64,000 nt of DNA from Roseitalea porphyridii (GTDB lineage: Bacteria > Pseudomonadota > Alphaproteobacteria > Rhizobiales > Rhizobiaceae), in the NCBI RefSeq assembly GCF_004331955.1, contig NZ_CP036532.1, forward strand, positions 1,178,001-1,242,000, given 5' to 3'. How positions within the stretch are numbered: position 1 is the first letter of the stretch; every line of letters starts with the position of its first letter. Shown here one piece after another: positions 44,253-55,008 of the stretch. A program made the position numbers and the translations under genes. The notes beneath the pieces are model-generated. The model saw only the letters and a program-made list of their open reading frames with translations, searched no databases and was not told the origin of the DNA.

Positions 44253-45527
44253 GTGCTACAGAAATCTCCCACCCAGGCCACAATCGGGGTCTCGATCATC
44301 GGAGCGGGTGAACGCGGCATCTACTATATCGGCACGCGGATGGCCGAGATCGCCGCCGATACCGGCTTCCGGATCGTCAACGTCCACGACACACTGGCGG
44401 ATCGGGCGCGCTATGCCGCCGAGCATCTGAACGGCGTCTACGCCGCCGGCGGGTTTTCCCACACGGTTTCGCCGGTCGCCGATCTTCAGGCGGCCATCTG
44501 CGATCCGGCCGTCGATCTGGTCGTGGTGACGACCCATACCGACGCGCACCGCACGCCCGTCGAGATCGCCGCGCGGGCGGGCAAGCGCGTCTATCTCGAC
44601 AAACCGATCGCGGTCACGCTCGAGGACGCGAGCGCGATCCTGGAGGCGGAGGCGCTGTCGGGCGAGCCGGTGATGATGGGTTTCACCCGCCGCTACGAAC
44701 GCCCGTGGATCGAGGCCGTCGACATCGCCCGGAAAGGCCGTATCGGCGATCCGCAGATGATCCTGTTGAGGTCGGTCATTCCCTACACGCGCTACCTGCA
44801 GCTGTGGCATCGCAACCAGGCCAAGTCGGGCGGTGCCATCAACGACAAGTGCTCGCACCATTTCGACGTGCTCAACTGGATCGCCGGCAGCCCTGCGGTC
44901 TCGGTCTCGGCCATCGGCGGGCGCAGCGGCATCTTCAAGCCCGATCCGGGCGCCCCGCAGCGCTGCAGCGAATGCGCGCGCCAGTGCCCCTATCGCCGCC
45001 ATCACACGCTGGTCGACAAGTTCGAGGGCGTCGGCCGGGTCGCAAACGACAGCTGGACCCATGCCGACCGCATCGAGGACCGCAACGACAATTGCGTCTA
45101 TCTGCCCGGCGCCGACATCGACGATCACGCCATCGTTTCGGTAACCTACGAGAACGGCATGACGGCGTGCCTGTTTTTCACCATCTTCGGTCCCTGGGCG
45201 CCCGATCAGGAAACGCTGGAGATCGTCGGCTCGTCCGGCCGGCTCCGCATGGAGCGCCATTCCGGCGAGATTGACCTCGTCTCCGCGCACGGTCACAGGA
45301 ACGAGACGATCCGTTTCGCCGATCCCGATCGCGGGTCGACCCATTTCGGTGCCGACCTCGAACTGGTTCGCACAATGCGCGGCTTCATGGATGGCGACGC
45401 TCCGCCGGTCGGGCCGAAAGACGGGCTGATGTCGCTGCGCATGGTGCATGCCGCCCTTTGGTCGCTGCGCAACAACGGACAGCCGATCAATCCGGCGCTG
45501 GCCATGGACATGGTGGAGGCCGCCTGA
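44253..45527 (+). CDS. Gfo/Idh/MocA-family oxidoreductase with Cys cluster
   Basis: 424 residues from GTG 44253, the first in-frame start before the Rossmann motif (SIIGAGERGIYYIG). YLDKPIAVT at about 115 carries the family EKP/DKP lysine, and SGGAINDKCSHHFDVLNWIA the active-site D..H. An unusual insert RCSECARQCPYRRHH (about 240) holds three Cys in a CxxCxxxC spacing and could bind metal. NAD(P)-dependent oxidation of a sugar or cyclitol. First gene of the eight-gene operon; the next gene overlaps by one base. Confidence 0.88.
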   Translation: MLQKSPTQATIGVSIIGAGERGIYYIGTRMAEIAADTGFRIVNVHDTLADRARYAAEHLNGVYAAGGFSHTVSPVADLQAAICDPAVDLVVVTTHTDAHRTPVEIAARAGKRVYLDKPIAVTLEDASAILEAEALSGEPVMMGFTRRYERPWIEAVDIARKGRIGDPQMILLRSVIPYTRYLQLWHRNQAKSGGAINDKCSHHFDVLNWIAGSPAVSVSAIGGRSGIFKPDPGAPQRCSECARQCPYRRHHTLVDKFEGVGRVANDSWTHADRIEDRNDNCVYLPGADIDDHAIVSVTYENGMTACLFFTIFGPWAPDQETLEIVGSSGRLRMERHSGEIDLVSAHGHRNETIRFADPDRGSTHFGADLELVRTMRGFMDGDAPPVGPKDGLMSLRMVHAALWSLRNNGQPINPALAMDMVEAA

Positions 45528-47089
45528 TGCCAGCCAGCCTGCCAGAGCGCCTGACACCGATGGCCGCCGAGCGCGGTGTGCGCGCCTATTACGGCGACAT
45601 CCACAATCACTGCGCGCTCTCCTACGGCCATGGAAGCCTTGATGGGGCGCTCAGGCGCGCCGCGCTGCAGCTCGACTTCGTCTCGATCACCGGCCACGCG
45701 CATTGGCCGGACATGCCCGTCGACGAGCCGTCGGTCGCCCACATCGTCGACTTTCACGAAAAGGGCTTCGCCAAGCTGCGCGCCGGCTGGCACGACCATT
45801 TCGGCACGCTCGCCGCCCATGACGACGAGGACGGGTTCTGGGTGTTTCCGGGATACGAGATCCATTCGTGCGCCGATGGCGACTACACGATCGTCTACGC
45901 CGACCTCGATCCGGATCCGATCGTGCTGGCCGACACGCCGGCCGAACTGAAGGCGCGGCTCGGCGAGGCCAAGAACGGGCGCGCGCTGACCTTCCCCCAC
46001 CATATCGGCTACCGCCGGGGCGCCCGCGGCATCAATTGGGACACGTTCGATCCGGACCTGTCGCCGTTCGTCGAGATGTTCTCGATGCACGGCTGCGCCG
46101 AAGCCTCCGAAACGCCGCGCGGCTATCTGCACTCGATGGGGCCGGTCGACGGGCGCTCGACCATGGCCGAAGGGCTTCGACGCGGCATGCGGTTCGGCGT
46201 CGTCGGAAACACCGACCATCACAGCGGCTTTCCCGGCTCCTACGGTCACGGCCGGATGGCCGTTTATGGCCAACCCGGCGGTCGGGACGCCATCTGGGCC
46301 GGATTGAAGCACCGCCATACCAACGCCCTGACCGGCGACAACACCCACCTTCTGATTACGACCGGCGATGCGATCCAGGGCGATGTCGCCGCACCATCGA
46401 AGAACACGGTGCTGGCTGTGGAGGCGGTCGCCGGCGGGTTCATCGATACGATCGACATTATCCGCAATGGTCGCCTTTTCGATCGCATATCGCCCGATCT
46501 GGCGCCCGCGCCGGTCGATCCGGGCACTCCCGACACGGTCGAGACGGTTCTCTATCTCGAACTGGGCTGGGGCGCGCGGCGGACGGCCCATCACTGGACC
46601 GGGCGGATCGCCATCGAGAACGGGTCGATCGAGCAGGCGACGCCACGCTTTCGCGGGCCGGAGGTGGTCTCTCCGCTCGAAGGCGGCGACAACGCCCATC
46701 CGCTGCCGCAGCTCTGGCGTGACGAGGACGCGGTCGGCTTCGCGGTCACTGCCGACGCCAACCCCAACAACGTCACGTCCGCCACGCAAGGCTTCGCACT
46801 GCGCATCAAGGCGAGCCCCGATGCCATGATCCGGGCCGAGCTGAGCGGCATGCGGATCGACGTGCCGGTGACCCGGCTCGTCGAAGGCGCGCTCAGCGGA
46901 AATCTTGGCCCGATCGACACGCCCGCCTTTCGCTTTCACATGCTGCCGCAGGCGCATCAGTGGCAGTGGGCCGGAACCATCGATCTGGGCGAGACCGGGG
47001 CGGGCGAAAGCGTCTATGCGCGCCTGACCCAACGCGACGGCCAGATGGCCTGGACGTCACCGATCTTCTTTGGAGACGCAATGAACTGA
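45527..47089 (+). CDS. PHP-domain metal-dependent hydrolase
   Basis: 520 residues; ATG overlaps the previous stop (TGATG). PHP metal ligands: GD24-I-H26-N-H28 (YYGDIHNHCALSYGHG), GH57AH59W, PHHIGYRRG and GNTDHHSGFPG. The first 290 residues are the PHP barrel; the rest is beta-rich (ENGSIEQATPRF, LRIKASPDAMIRAEL) like DUF3604-type proteins. No signal peptide, so cytoplasmic. Probably hydrolyses an ester or glycoside-like bond in the imported compound; the actual substrate is unknown. Confidence 0.82.
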   Translation: MPASLPERLTPMAAERGVRAYYGDIHNHCALSYGHGSLDGALRRAALQLDFVSITGHAHWPDMPVDEPSVAHIVDFHEKGFAKLRAGWHDHFGTLAAHDDEDGFWVFPGYEIHSCADGDYTIVYADLDPDPIVLADTPAELKARLGEAKNGRALTFPHHIGYRRGARGINWDTFDPDLSPFVEMFSMHGCAEASETPRGYLHSMGPVDGRSTMAEGLRRGMRFGVVGNTDHHSGFPGSYGHGRMAVYGQPGGRDAIWAGLKHRHTNALTGDNTHLLITTGDAIQGDVAAPSKNTVLAVEAVAGGFIDTIDIIRNGRLFDRISPDLAPAPVDPGTPDTVETVLYLELGWGARRTAHHWTGRIAIENGSIEQATPRFRGPEVVSPLEGGDNAHPLPQLWRDEDAVGFAVTADANPNNVTSATQGFALRIKASPDAMIRAELSGMRIDVPVTRLVEGALSGNLGPIDTPAFRFHMLPQAHQWQWAGTIDLGETGAGESVYARLTQRDGQMAWTSPIFFGDAMN

Positions 47090-47136
47090 CGCGTCTCCTT
47101 CAACTGCCCACGTTTCACCAAAAGGGAGGATTCCAG

Positions 47137-48402
47137 ATGAAACGACACCTTGCATTTCTCACCGCGCTGGCCGGCGCCACGGTGCTTGCCGGTACGGCGA
47201 TCGCCGCCGAGTTGAACATCGTGCACGGCTCGGTCGGTCGAGACCAGGAGATCCTGCGCAGCCAGCTCGACAAGTTCGAGGCGGAGACAGGGCATACCGT
47301 GACGATCGTGTCGATGCCCGAATCGACCACCGACCAGTTCGCCCAGTACAAGCTGTGGCTGGCCGCCCAGTCGTCCGACATCGACGTCTACCGGCTCGAC
47401 GTGATCTGGGCGCCGCAGATCGAGACCCACTTCATCGATCTCAAGCCGCATGTCGAGGACATCATCGACGACTACGTCCAGGGCGCCATTGAAAGCCAGA
47501 TGGTCGGCGACAAGCTCGTCGCACTGCCCATGTTCCTGGGTGCGCCGGCGCTCTACTACCGTTCGGACCTGCTCGAAAAGCACGGTAAGGACGTGCCGGC
47601 GACCTGGCAGGAGATGACCGAGACCGCCAAGGCGATCATGGAAGCCGAGCGTGCCGAGGGCAATGAGGACATGTGGGGCTTCGTCTTCCAGGGCGCGGCG
47701 TATGAGGGCCTGACCTGCAACGCGCAGGAATGGATCGCCAGCTTCGGCGGGGGGCGCATCGTCGAGAACGATGGCACGATCGCCATCAACAACCCCAAGG
47801 CTGCCGAGGCGATCAACCTCGCCGCATCCTGGGTCGGCGACATCGCTCCCGATGGCGTCCTCAACTACAAGGAAGAAGATGCCCGCGGCGTCTTCCAGTC
47901 CGGCAACTCGGTGTTCATGCGCAACTGGAACTACGCCTATGCGCTTGGCAATGGCGACGACAGCCCGATCAAGGGCAAGTTCGGCGTCTCCACGCTGCCG
48001 ACGGGCGGCGAGGGCATGGAACCGGCGCACACGCTGGGCGGCTGGCACCTGGGCGTTTCGAAGTATTCGGAGAACCAGGAAGAGGCGATCGAGCTGGTGC
48101 GGTTCCTGAACAATTACGAGAACCAGAAGGAACGCGCCATCGTCACCTCGCGCCCGCCGACCCTGACGGCGGTGTACGAAGATCCCGAAGTCGCCGCCGA
48201 GCAGGAGTTCATCCCGCTGTGGAAGCCGGTCGTCGATGGGGCGCTTCCAAGGCCCTCGGCCGCGACCAAGCGCCAGTACAACGAGGTTTCCTCCGAGTTC
48301 TGGACCGCCGTTCATGACACGATGAGCGGCAAGGGCACGGCCGAGGAGAACCTCGCCCGGCTCGAGGCACGCCTGCAGCGCCTGAAGGGCGCCAACTGGT
48401 AA
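47137..48402 (+). CDS. ABC transporter sugar-binding protein (CUT1 family)
   Basis: 421 residues. Signal peptide about 1-23 (HLAFLTALAGATVLAGTAIA). Mature part is a family-1 solute-binding protein: FEAETGHTVTIVSMPESTTD, QYKLWLAAQSSDIDVYRLDV, PMFLGAPALYYRSDLLEKHG, GGWHLGVSKYSENQEEAIEL. Similar in build to the trehalose/sucrose-binding ThuE. GGGAGG upstream gives the strong translation expected for a binding protein. Periplasmic receptor for the operon's sugar. Confidence 0.92.
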   Translation: MKRHLAFLTALAGATVLAGTAIAAELNIVHGSVGRDQEILRSQLDKFEAETGHTVTIVSMPESTTDQFAQYKLWLAAQSSDIDVYRLDVIWAPQIETHFIDLKPHVEDIIDDYVQGAIESQMVGDKLVALPMFLGAPALYYRSDLLEKHGKDVPATWQEMTETAKAIMEAERAEGNEDMWGFVFQGAAYEGLTCNAQEWIASFGGGRIVENDGTIAINNPKAAEAINLAASWVGDIAPDGVLNYKEEDARGVFQSGNSVFMRNWNYAYALGNGDDSPIKGKFGVSTLPTGGEGMEPAHTLGGWHLGVSKYSENQEEAIELVRFLNNYENQKERAIVTSRPPTLTAVYEDPEVAAEQEFIPLWKPVVDGALPRPSAATKRQYNEVSSEFWTAVHDTMSGKGTAEENLARLEARLQRLKGANW

Positions 48403-48463
48403 GCCGACACTCCCCGCGCGTGGGCCCACGGGCCCGCGCGCAAACCGAACCGGGGACCGAGCC

Positions 48464-49446
48464 ATGAGCCTGACATCGGATGCGGCCGCGACCGGCGCGC
48501 TGACGCCAACCAAGCCCAAGGCCTCACGCCTTTCGCGCGAACGCATCCGCTCGGCATGGCTGTTCCTGGCCCCGATGCTCATCGTGCTGGCCGCGGTGGC
48601 GCTCTATCCGCTCTACCGGACCATCTATTTCAGCTTCACCGATGCCTCGCTCGATCTGCTCGGCGAGGCGCGCTGGGTCGGCTTTCGCAACTATCTGGAA
48701 TATCTCGACTACGGCAACGGCCAGGGCGAGTATTTCGGCCTTCTGGTCGACGCGCGCTGGTGGCGTTCGGTCTGGAACACGGTCTGGTTCGCCGTCGTCT
48801 CGGTCGCCCTCGAAACCGTATTCGGGCTGATCATCGCGCTGGTGCTGTTCAGGAAGTTTCCCGGCCGCGTCTGGGTGCAGGCGGCCGTGCTGATCCCCTG
48901 GGCGATCCCGACCATCGTGTCGGCGCGGATGTGGGCGTGGATGATGCATGACCAGTTCGGCATCCTCAACGACATGCTCGAGCGTGTCGGCCTGATCGAC
49001 ACGCCGATCGCATGGACCGCTTCTCCCGAGACCGCGATGATCGCGGTGATCATCGTCGATGTGTGGAAGACCACGCCCTTCATGGCGCTCTTGATCCTGG
49101 CCGGGCTCCAGATGGTGCCGCAGGACATCTACGAGGCCGCCAAACTCGACGGCGTGCCGCCGTTCCGCCTGTTCCGCAAGGTGACGCTGCCGCTGATCAT
49201 GCCGGCGGTGCTGGTCGCCGTCGTCTTCCGCGCGCTCGACGCGCTGCGCGTCTTCGACATTATCTACGTGATGACGCCGAACACCGATTCGACCCGCTCG
49301 ATGAGCGTGTTCGCCCGCGAGAACCTGTTCGATTTCGACCAGTTCGCCTACGGCTCGGCCGCATCCACGCTGCTGTTCTTCATCATCGCGCTGATGACCA
49401 TCAGCTTCATCTATCTCACGCGCATGAACCTTGAGGGGGACGAGCG

Positions 49447-49450
<4 letters not shown>
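48464..49450 (+). CDS. ABC sugar permease (MalF-type)
   Basis: 328 residues, six transmembrane segments after a charged 25-residue start (SAWLFLAPMLIVLAAVALYP). The EAA loop reads EAAKLDGVPPFRLFRKVTLP near residues 225-245, the ATPase docking site. Forms the channel with the next gene, overlapping it by 4 bases (ATGA). Confidence 0.93.
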
Positions 49451-50280
<830 letters not shown>

Positions 50281-50286
50281 TCCGTC

Positions 50287-51306
50287 ATGGCTTCCGTCGA
50301 ACTTCACAATGTCAGCAAGGCGTTCGGCGCCGTGAAGGTGCTGCACGATGTCAATCTGGCGCTGGAGAAGGGTGAGTTCATCGTCTTCGTCGGGCCGTCC
50401 GGCTGCGGGAAGTCGACGCTCCTGCGGCTGATTGCCGGGCTCGAGGACATCACCTCCGGCGATCTTCTGATCAGCGGCGAGCGCATGAACGATGTGCTTC
50501 CGGCCAAGCGCGGCATCTCGATGGTGTTCCAGTCCTACGCGCTCTACCCGCATATGACGGTGTTCGAGAACATGGCCTTCGGCCTCGAACAGGCAAAGCT
50601 TTCGCCCGACGAGATCAGGAGCCGCATCGCCCAGGCTGCCGAGATGCTGCAGATCAGCGACTACATGGACCGCAAGCCGCGGCAATTGTCTGGCGGCCAG
50701 CGCCAGCGTGTCGCCATCGGCCGCGCGATCACGCGACAGCCGCGCGTGTTCCTGTTCGACGAGCCGCTGTCGAACCTCGATGCGGCCCTGCGCGTCGACA
50801 CGCGGCTGGAGATCGCCGCGCTTCACAAGCGGTTGTCCGATACGACCATGATCTATGTCACGCATGACCAGGTCGAGGCGATGACGCTCGCCGACCGCAT
50901 CGTCGTGCTCAATGCCGGCAATGTCGAACAGGTCGGCACGCCGATGGACCTTTACCACAACCCCGCCTCGCAGTTCGTGGCCGGTTTCATCGGCTCGCCG
51001 CGCATGAACTTCATCACCGGTGCGGTCGCCGACAGGCATGGCGCGGCCGTCTACGGCATCAGGCCCGAACACGTCGATCTCTCCACCGACGGCGGCGACT
51101 GGGGCGGCCGTGTCATGCTGACCGAGGCGCTCGGTTCGGACACGTTCGCGCACGTGCAGACCGAGGAGGCCGGGATGGTCAATGTCCGCCTGCGCGGTTC
51201 GCGCCGGGTGCGCGAGGGCGAGCCCGTGTTCCTGACGCCGCAGACCGAGGCAGCGCACCTCTTCGACGCCGGCGGCAAGCCGATCCGGGTCGCCCGGGCG
51301 GCCTGA
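50287..51306 (+). CDS. ABC sugar-import ATPase (MalK/UgpC type)
   Basis: 339 residues. Walker [10 protein letters not shown] (36-44), Q-loop [20 protein letters not shown], signature [15 protein letters not shown], Walker [17 protein letters not shown], switch His in [10 protein letters not shown], and a C-terminal TOBE/OB region ([15 protein letters not shown]). Energises the MalF/MalG pair. Follows the permease by 6 nt. One atypical residue run, [12 protein letters not shown], replaces the common MN.G.I.Q.G.P. Confidence 0.94.
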   Translation: MASVELHNVSKAFGAVKVLHDVNLALEKGEFIVFVGPSGCGKSTLLRLIAGLEDITSGDLLISGERMNDVLPAKRGISMVFQSYALYPHMTVFENMAFGLEQAKLSPDEIRSRIAQAAEMLQISDYMDRKPRQLSGGQRQRVAIGRAITRQPRVFLFDEPLSNLDAALRVDTRLEIAALHKRLSDTTMIYVTHDQVEAMTLADRIVVLNAGNVEQVGTPMDLYHNPASQFVAGFIGSPRMNFITGAVADRHGAAVYGIRPEHVDLSTDGGDWGGRVMLTEALGSDTFAHVQTEEAGMVNVRLRGSRRVREGEPVFLTPQTEAAHLFDAGGKPIRVARAA

Positions 51307-51308
51307 CG

Positions 51309-52262
51309 ATGATGGCGCCCGCCACCGAAAGCCCCCGTGCGATCCTTGTTCTGGGGAATGCCAATCTCGACGTCATCGTCGGCCATGTCGACAACTGGCC
51401 CGAACGGGGAACGGAATCCTTCTTCCCGCACGGCGATCTGCGCATTGGCGGTTCGGCGGCGAACACGGCGCGCGTGCTGCAGCGACTCGGCGCCCGGTCG
51501 GGCCTCGTGTCGGCGCACGGCGGCGACTTCGCAGGCGCGGCGATCGGCCAGGCCTTTGCGGGCGTGCGCGACCGCGTGGCTTCCCTGGACGGGCCGACCG
51601 GGTTCACGGTCGGCCTGCTCCACCGGCCGAGCGAACGAACCTTCCTGTCATCGGTCGGCCATCTTGACCGGCTCGATGCCGCCTTCTTTCGCAGGGCGCT
51701 CGACGGAGTAGCGCTGGAGGGCGCGCTGGTCCTTCTCAGCGGCGGGTTTGCCATGCCAGCCCTGATCGAAGGCCATCGCGCCCTGCAGGATTTCCTGCGC
51801 GATCGCGGCGCGGAACTGGCGATCGATCCGGGCTGGCCGAACGGCAACTGGACCGACACCGAACTGCGCCAGGCGCGCGCCTGGCTCGCTGCCAGCGACC
51901 ATGCGCTGCTCAACGACAAGGAGGCGGCCGCGATCGCCGGCACCGTGGACCTGGAGGCGATGATCGGCGCTCTGGCTGACGCATTGCCTTACGGCGCCAC
52001 GCTCATCATCAAGCGCGGCCCCAAGGGCGCGATCGCGCACCGGGCCGGCCGGACCATCGAGGTGACGGCGGAAGCGCTCGATCCGGTCGACACGGTCGGC
52101 GCCGGCGACGCCTTCAACGCCGGCTATCTCGATGCGCTCGCAAAGGGCATGTCGCTGCGCCCCTGTCTGGAGCGGGCGGTCACTGTTGCCGGGCACATCG
52201 TGTCCGAGTTTCCGCGCGCCGCATCGCCCATCGACCCCGCACGGCAATCGGAGCCCGCATGA
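51309..52262 (+). CDS. PfkB-family carbohydrate kinase
   Basis: 317 residues. N-terminal GNANLDVIVGHVDNWPERGT and GGSAANTARVLQRLGA match PfkB signature 1. Near the end, DTVGAGDAFNAGYLDALAKG carries the anion hole and catalytic Asp of signature 2. Phosphorylates a hexose, keto-deoxy acid or nucleoside with ATP. Two bases after the ABC ATPase and overlapping the sulfatase, it should act on the desulfated sugar. Exact substrate not readable. Confidence 0.9.
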   Translation: MMAPATESPRAILVLGNANLDVIVGHVDNWPERGTESFFPHGDLRIGGSAANTARVLQRLGARSGLVSAHGGDFAGAAIGQAFAGVRDRVASLDGPTGFTVGLLHRPSERTFLSSVGHLDRLDAAFFRRALDGVALEGALVLLSGGFAMPALIEGHRALQDFLRDRGAELAIDPGWPNGNWTDTELRQARAWLAASDHALLNDKEAAAIAGTVDLEAMIGALADALPYGATLIIKRGPKGAIAHRAGRTIEVTAEALDPVDTVGAGDAFNAGYLDALAKGMSLRPCLERAVTVAGHIVSEFPRAASPIDPARQSEPA

Positions 52263-53662
52263 AACGCAACATTCTGCTGATGATCGCCGACGATCTGGGC
52301 CGCATGACCGGCTGCTATGGCGAACCGGCGATCAGCACGCCGAACATCGACGCGCTGGCCGGGCAGGGTACGCGTTTCGACATGGCTTTCGCCTCGACCG
52401 CATCGTGCTCGGCGAGCCGTTCGGTGATCTTCACCGGCCTGCACACGCACGAGAACGGCCAGTACGGCCTCCACCACGACCATCACCACTTCATGACCTT
52501 CCATCACGTCGAGACGGCGCCGGCGCTCTTCAACGCTCTGGGCTACCTTACCGGCATCATCGGCAAGGTCCATGTCGGCCCGCCATCGGTCTATCCCTGG
52601 ACCGTGCGGGCGGAGAGCGGCACGCGTGACATCGGCTGGGTCGCCGAGCAGGCAGGAGCCTTCCTTGAGACCGCGCGCCACGCGGACAAGCCCTTCTTTT
52701 TGACGGTCGGCTTTATCGACCCGCATCGGGACGCGACGCGGTCCGGATTTGGCAACGACGATTTCGACGACGACGACGAAGAACGCGCGTTCCGGCCCGA
52801 AGACGTCTCGGTGCCGCCCTTCCTGAGCGACCTGCCGGAAGTGCGGCTGGAACTGGCCGAGTACTACCGCTCCGTGCATCGTCTCGACCGGGGCGTGGGG
52901 CGGGTGCTCGCCGCGCTCGAAGCGTCCGGGAAGGCCGACGAGACGCTGGTCGTCTTCGTCAGCGACAACGGGGCGCCGTTTCTCAACTCGAAGACCACGC
53001 TCTACGACGCCGGCGTTCACCTGCCGCTTCTGATGCGCGTGCCAGGGGCGAGGGCCGGCGTGGCCAACCCCAACCTCGTCTCGTTCATCGACATCCTTCC
53101 GACCATGCTCGACTGGGCCGGCGCGCCGGCGGCCGAAAGCGCCCGGCGGGGTCGTTCGCTGCTGCCGATCATGGAGCACGAAACGCTGGAAGACGACTGG
53201 CGGCTCGTCTTCGGCTCGCACACCTTCCACGAGATCACCAACTACTGGCCGACGCGGTTCGCCCGCACGCCGCGCTACAAGTACCACCGCAACGTTGCCT
53301 GGCAGCTCGACTTCCCGTTCTCCGGCGACCTTTACGGCTCGCTCTCCTGGGAGGGGATGCGCAACGCCAACCCGTCCACGATCGGCCGCCGCCCGCTGAA
53401 GGCCTATGTCCGCCGTCCGCCCGAGGAATTGTACGATCTCGTCGACGATCCGTTCGAGGTGAACAATCTGGCCGATGTCCCCGAACACCAGCGCACGCTG
53501 CACGAGTTGCGCGCCCGCACCGAAGCTTGGCAGAGGGAGACGGACGACCCCTGGCTCTATCGGGATGGCATGTCGGTGCGCGCCATCGCCCATCATCTGG
53601 AGGCCGGATTGAAGCTGCCCGACCGGTTCGATTTCGACCCGGACGCGCCGGGCAACCGCTAG
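52259..53662 (+). CDS. Sulfatase resembling N-sulfoglucosamine sulfohydrolase, cytoplasmic
   Basis: 467 residues, no signal peptide (MKRNILLMIADDLGRM). Active-site C50-S-A-S-R54 for formylglycine. Metal ligands D11, D12 and D236-N237 (VSDNG). K103 and H105 in GIIGKVHVGPPSVYP, D154-P-H156. The stretch HENGQYGLHHDHHHF, then GIIGKVHVG...YP, parallels human sulfamidase (QNGMYGLHQDVHHF; GIIGKKHVGPETVYP), recalled from memory. Likely removes sulfate from a nitrogen or oxygen of an imported sugar. Needs formylglycine-generating enzyme from elsewhere. Last gene of the operon; 4-base overlap with the kinase. Confidence 0.88.
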   Translation: MKRNILLMIADDLGRMTGCYGEPAISTPNIDALAGQGTRFDMAFASTASCSASRSVIFTGLHTHENGQYGLHHDHHHFMTFHHVETAPALFNALGYLTGIIGKVHVGPPSVYPWTVRAESGTRDIGWVAEQAGAFLETARHADKPFFLTVGFIDPHRDATRSGFGNDDFDDDDEERAFRPEDVSVPPFLSDLPEVRLELAEYYRSVHRLDRGVGRVLAALEASGKADETLVVFVSDNGAPFLNSKTTLYDAGVHLPLLMRVPGARAGVANPNLVSFIDILPTMLDWAGAPAAESARRGRSLLPIMEHETLEDDWRLVFGSHTFHEITNYWPTRFARTPRYKYHRNVAWQLDFPFSGDLYGSLSWEGMRNANPSTIGRRPLKAYVRRPPEELYDLVDDPFEVNNLADVPEHQRTLHELRARTEAWQRETDDPWLYRDGMSVRAIAHHLEAGLKLPDRFDFDPDAPGNR

Positions 53663-53712
53663 GGCAGGACGAAGCGCGCGACCACCAGGGCAGAGCGAAG
53701 CGCGCGACCGCA
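53661..53712. repeat. Imperfect 26-bp tandem duplication after the sulfatase
   Basis: Two units, 53661-53686 and 53687-53712, share AGGGCAG..CGAAGCGCGCGACC. The first begins in the sulfatase stop codon. Otherwise 53663-53841 is non-coding, separating two convergent operons. Confidence 0.75.
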
Positions 53713-53841
53713 ATGCTCGCCCCCTCGGACGAGCGAATGGCACCGGATCGAAAGGACCGTTCGTCGGGCAGGGGCTCACGGCCCTTGCGATCGCCACGAC
53801 GTCCCGGCCGGCGCGTTCATGGGCGCCGGCGCCAGCGTTCC

Positions 53842-55008
53842 TTATCCGCCGATCCGCGGAAGGATCTGCGGCGCGCGCGCCGACAACAGCTCGGGCCCGT
53901 TCGCACGCAGCACGATATCTTCCTCGTGAACGAGGAAGCGTCCGGGCACGACCTCGGCCGACGGCTCGAGCGTCAGCACCATGTTCTGTCGCAACACGGT
54001 ATCGTCGAGGGGTGAGAACGAGGGCCATTCGGTGAGGCTGATGCCAAGCCCGTGGCCAAGACGGCCGCGTGCCGGTTGCACGCCCCGCCGGAGCAGGTCG
54101 GCGGTCATGAACGCGTGCACATCGCTCGCGCGCATGCCCGGGCGCAGCGTTTCGAGCGCCGCCTCGGTGGTCAGCCAGAGCGCGTCCTGGGTCTTGCGGA
54201 TCGCGTCCGTCACCGGTCCGATCGCGAAGTTCCGGTCGAAGTCGCAGAAATAGCCATCGCGCACGGCACCGGTATCCAGCATCAGCACGTCGTCCGTCGT
54301 CAGCGGCTCGGGCGATGCCGGCGAGATCACATCGGCGTAGCCCTGCCGGCCGGCGCCGCCGGCGAGATAGCCGACCCAGTCCGCGCCCTCCTCGAGCAGC
54401 GCGATCTGGAAGTCGCGGAACACGCTCTCAAGTGCACGTCCGGCCTGCGCGAACTCCGGGACCCGCGCGAACGCCCGATCCGCGATCTCGCAGACGGTCC
54501 GGAGCTTGTCGATTTCCGCCTCGGACTTGATCTCGCGCACGCGCCTGACCTCCGCCGTCGCATCGACGAAGCTGCGCGGCACGATGCGCTCGGCCACACG
54601 CGCGAAATCGGCCATCGGCATGCGCAGATGGGTCTCGGATCCCATCGGCACGCCGATCCTCGCCTGCGATCGCGACAGGCTGCAGATCACGTCGACCAGC
54701 AGCGTCACACCGTCATCGGCCGGGTCGGGCGCGTTCCAGGTGCGAATGTCGCCGATCCATGTGCGCGCCATCAGTTCGGCCCCGATCGCCGGGATCACGG
54801 CCACGGGCTCGCCCGCCTCCGGTACGACGACGAACCAGGGTCGGGTGGGGCTTTCCCAGAAACGGGTCAGAAAGCCCGTCGCGTAGAACACGTCCGCCGG
54901 CGTCGTGAGCAGCAGCGCGGCCAACCCTGTTTCCGCCATCTCCGTCTGCAGGCGCCTGATCCGGCCCCGATACTCGTCCGCGCCGAAGATCAGCGATCGT
55001 TCAGCCAT
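53842..55008 (-). CDS. M24-family (Xaa-Pro dipeptidase-like) metalloenzyme
   Basis: 388 residues from the ATG at 55008, which overlaps the upstream gene by 8 bases. N-terminal creatinase-like domain, then the pita-bread fold with ligand Asps in LMLDTGAVRDGYFCDFDRNF, His in LGHGLGISLTEWPSF, and Glu in VLTLEPSAEV and VHEEDIVL. All five metal positions are plausible, so active. Cleaves Xaa-Pro dipeptides, or as a creatinase relative another C-N bond. Paired with a PLP ammonia-lyase-like enzyme, suggesting catabolism of an amino-acid derivative. Confidence 0.9.
   Translation of the reverse strand: MAERSLIFGADEYRGRIRRLQTEMAETGLAALLLTTPADVFYATGFLTRFWESPTRPWFVVVPEAGEPVAVIPAIGAELMARTWIGDIRTWNAPDPADDGVTLLVDVICSLSRSQARIGVPMGSETHLRMPMADFARVAERIVPRSFVDATAEVRRVREIKSEAEIDKLRTVCEIADRAFARVPEFAQAGRALESVFRDFQIALLEEGADWVGYLAGGAGRQGYADVISPASPEPLTTDDVLMLDTGAVRDGYFCDFDRNFAIGPVTDAIRKTQDALWLTTEAALETLRPGMRASDVHAFMTADLLRRGVQPARGRLGHGLGISLTEWPSFSPLDDTVLRQNMVLTLEPSAEVVPGRFLVHEEDIVLRANGPELLSARAPQILPRIGG

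Noticed and set aside
45293-47032. 579-codon minus-strand frame
   Set aside because: Antisense to the PHP hydrolase, whose metal motifs and coupled start are clear.
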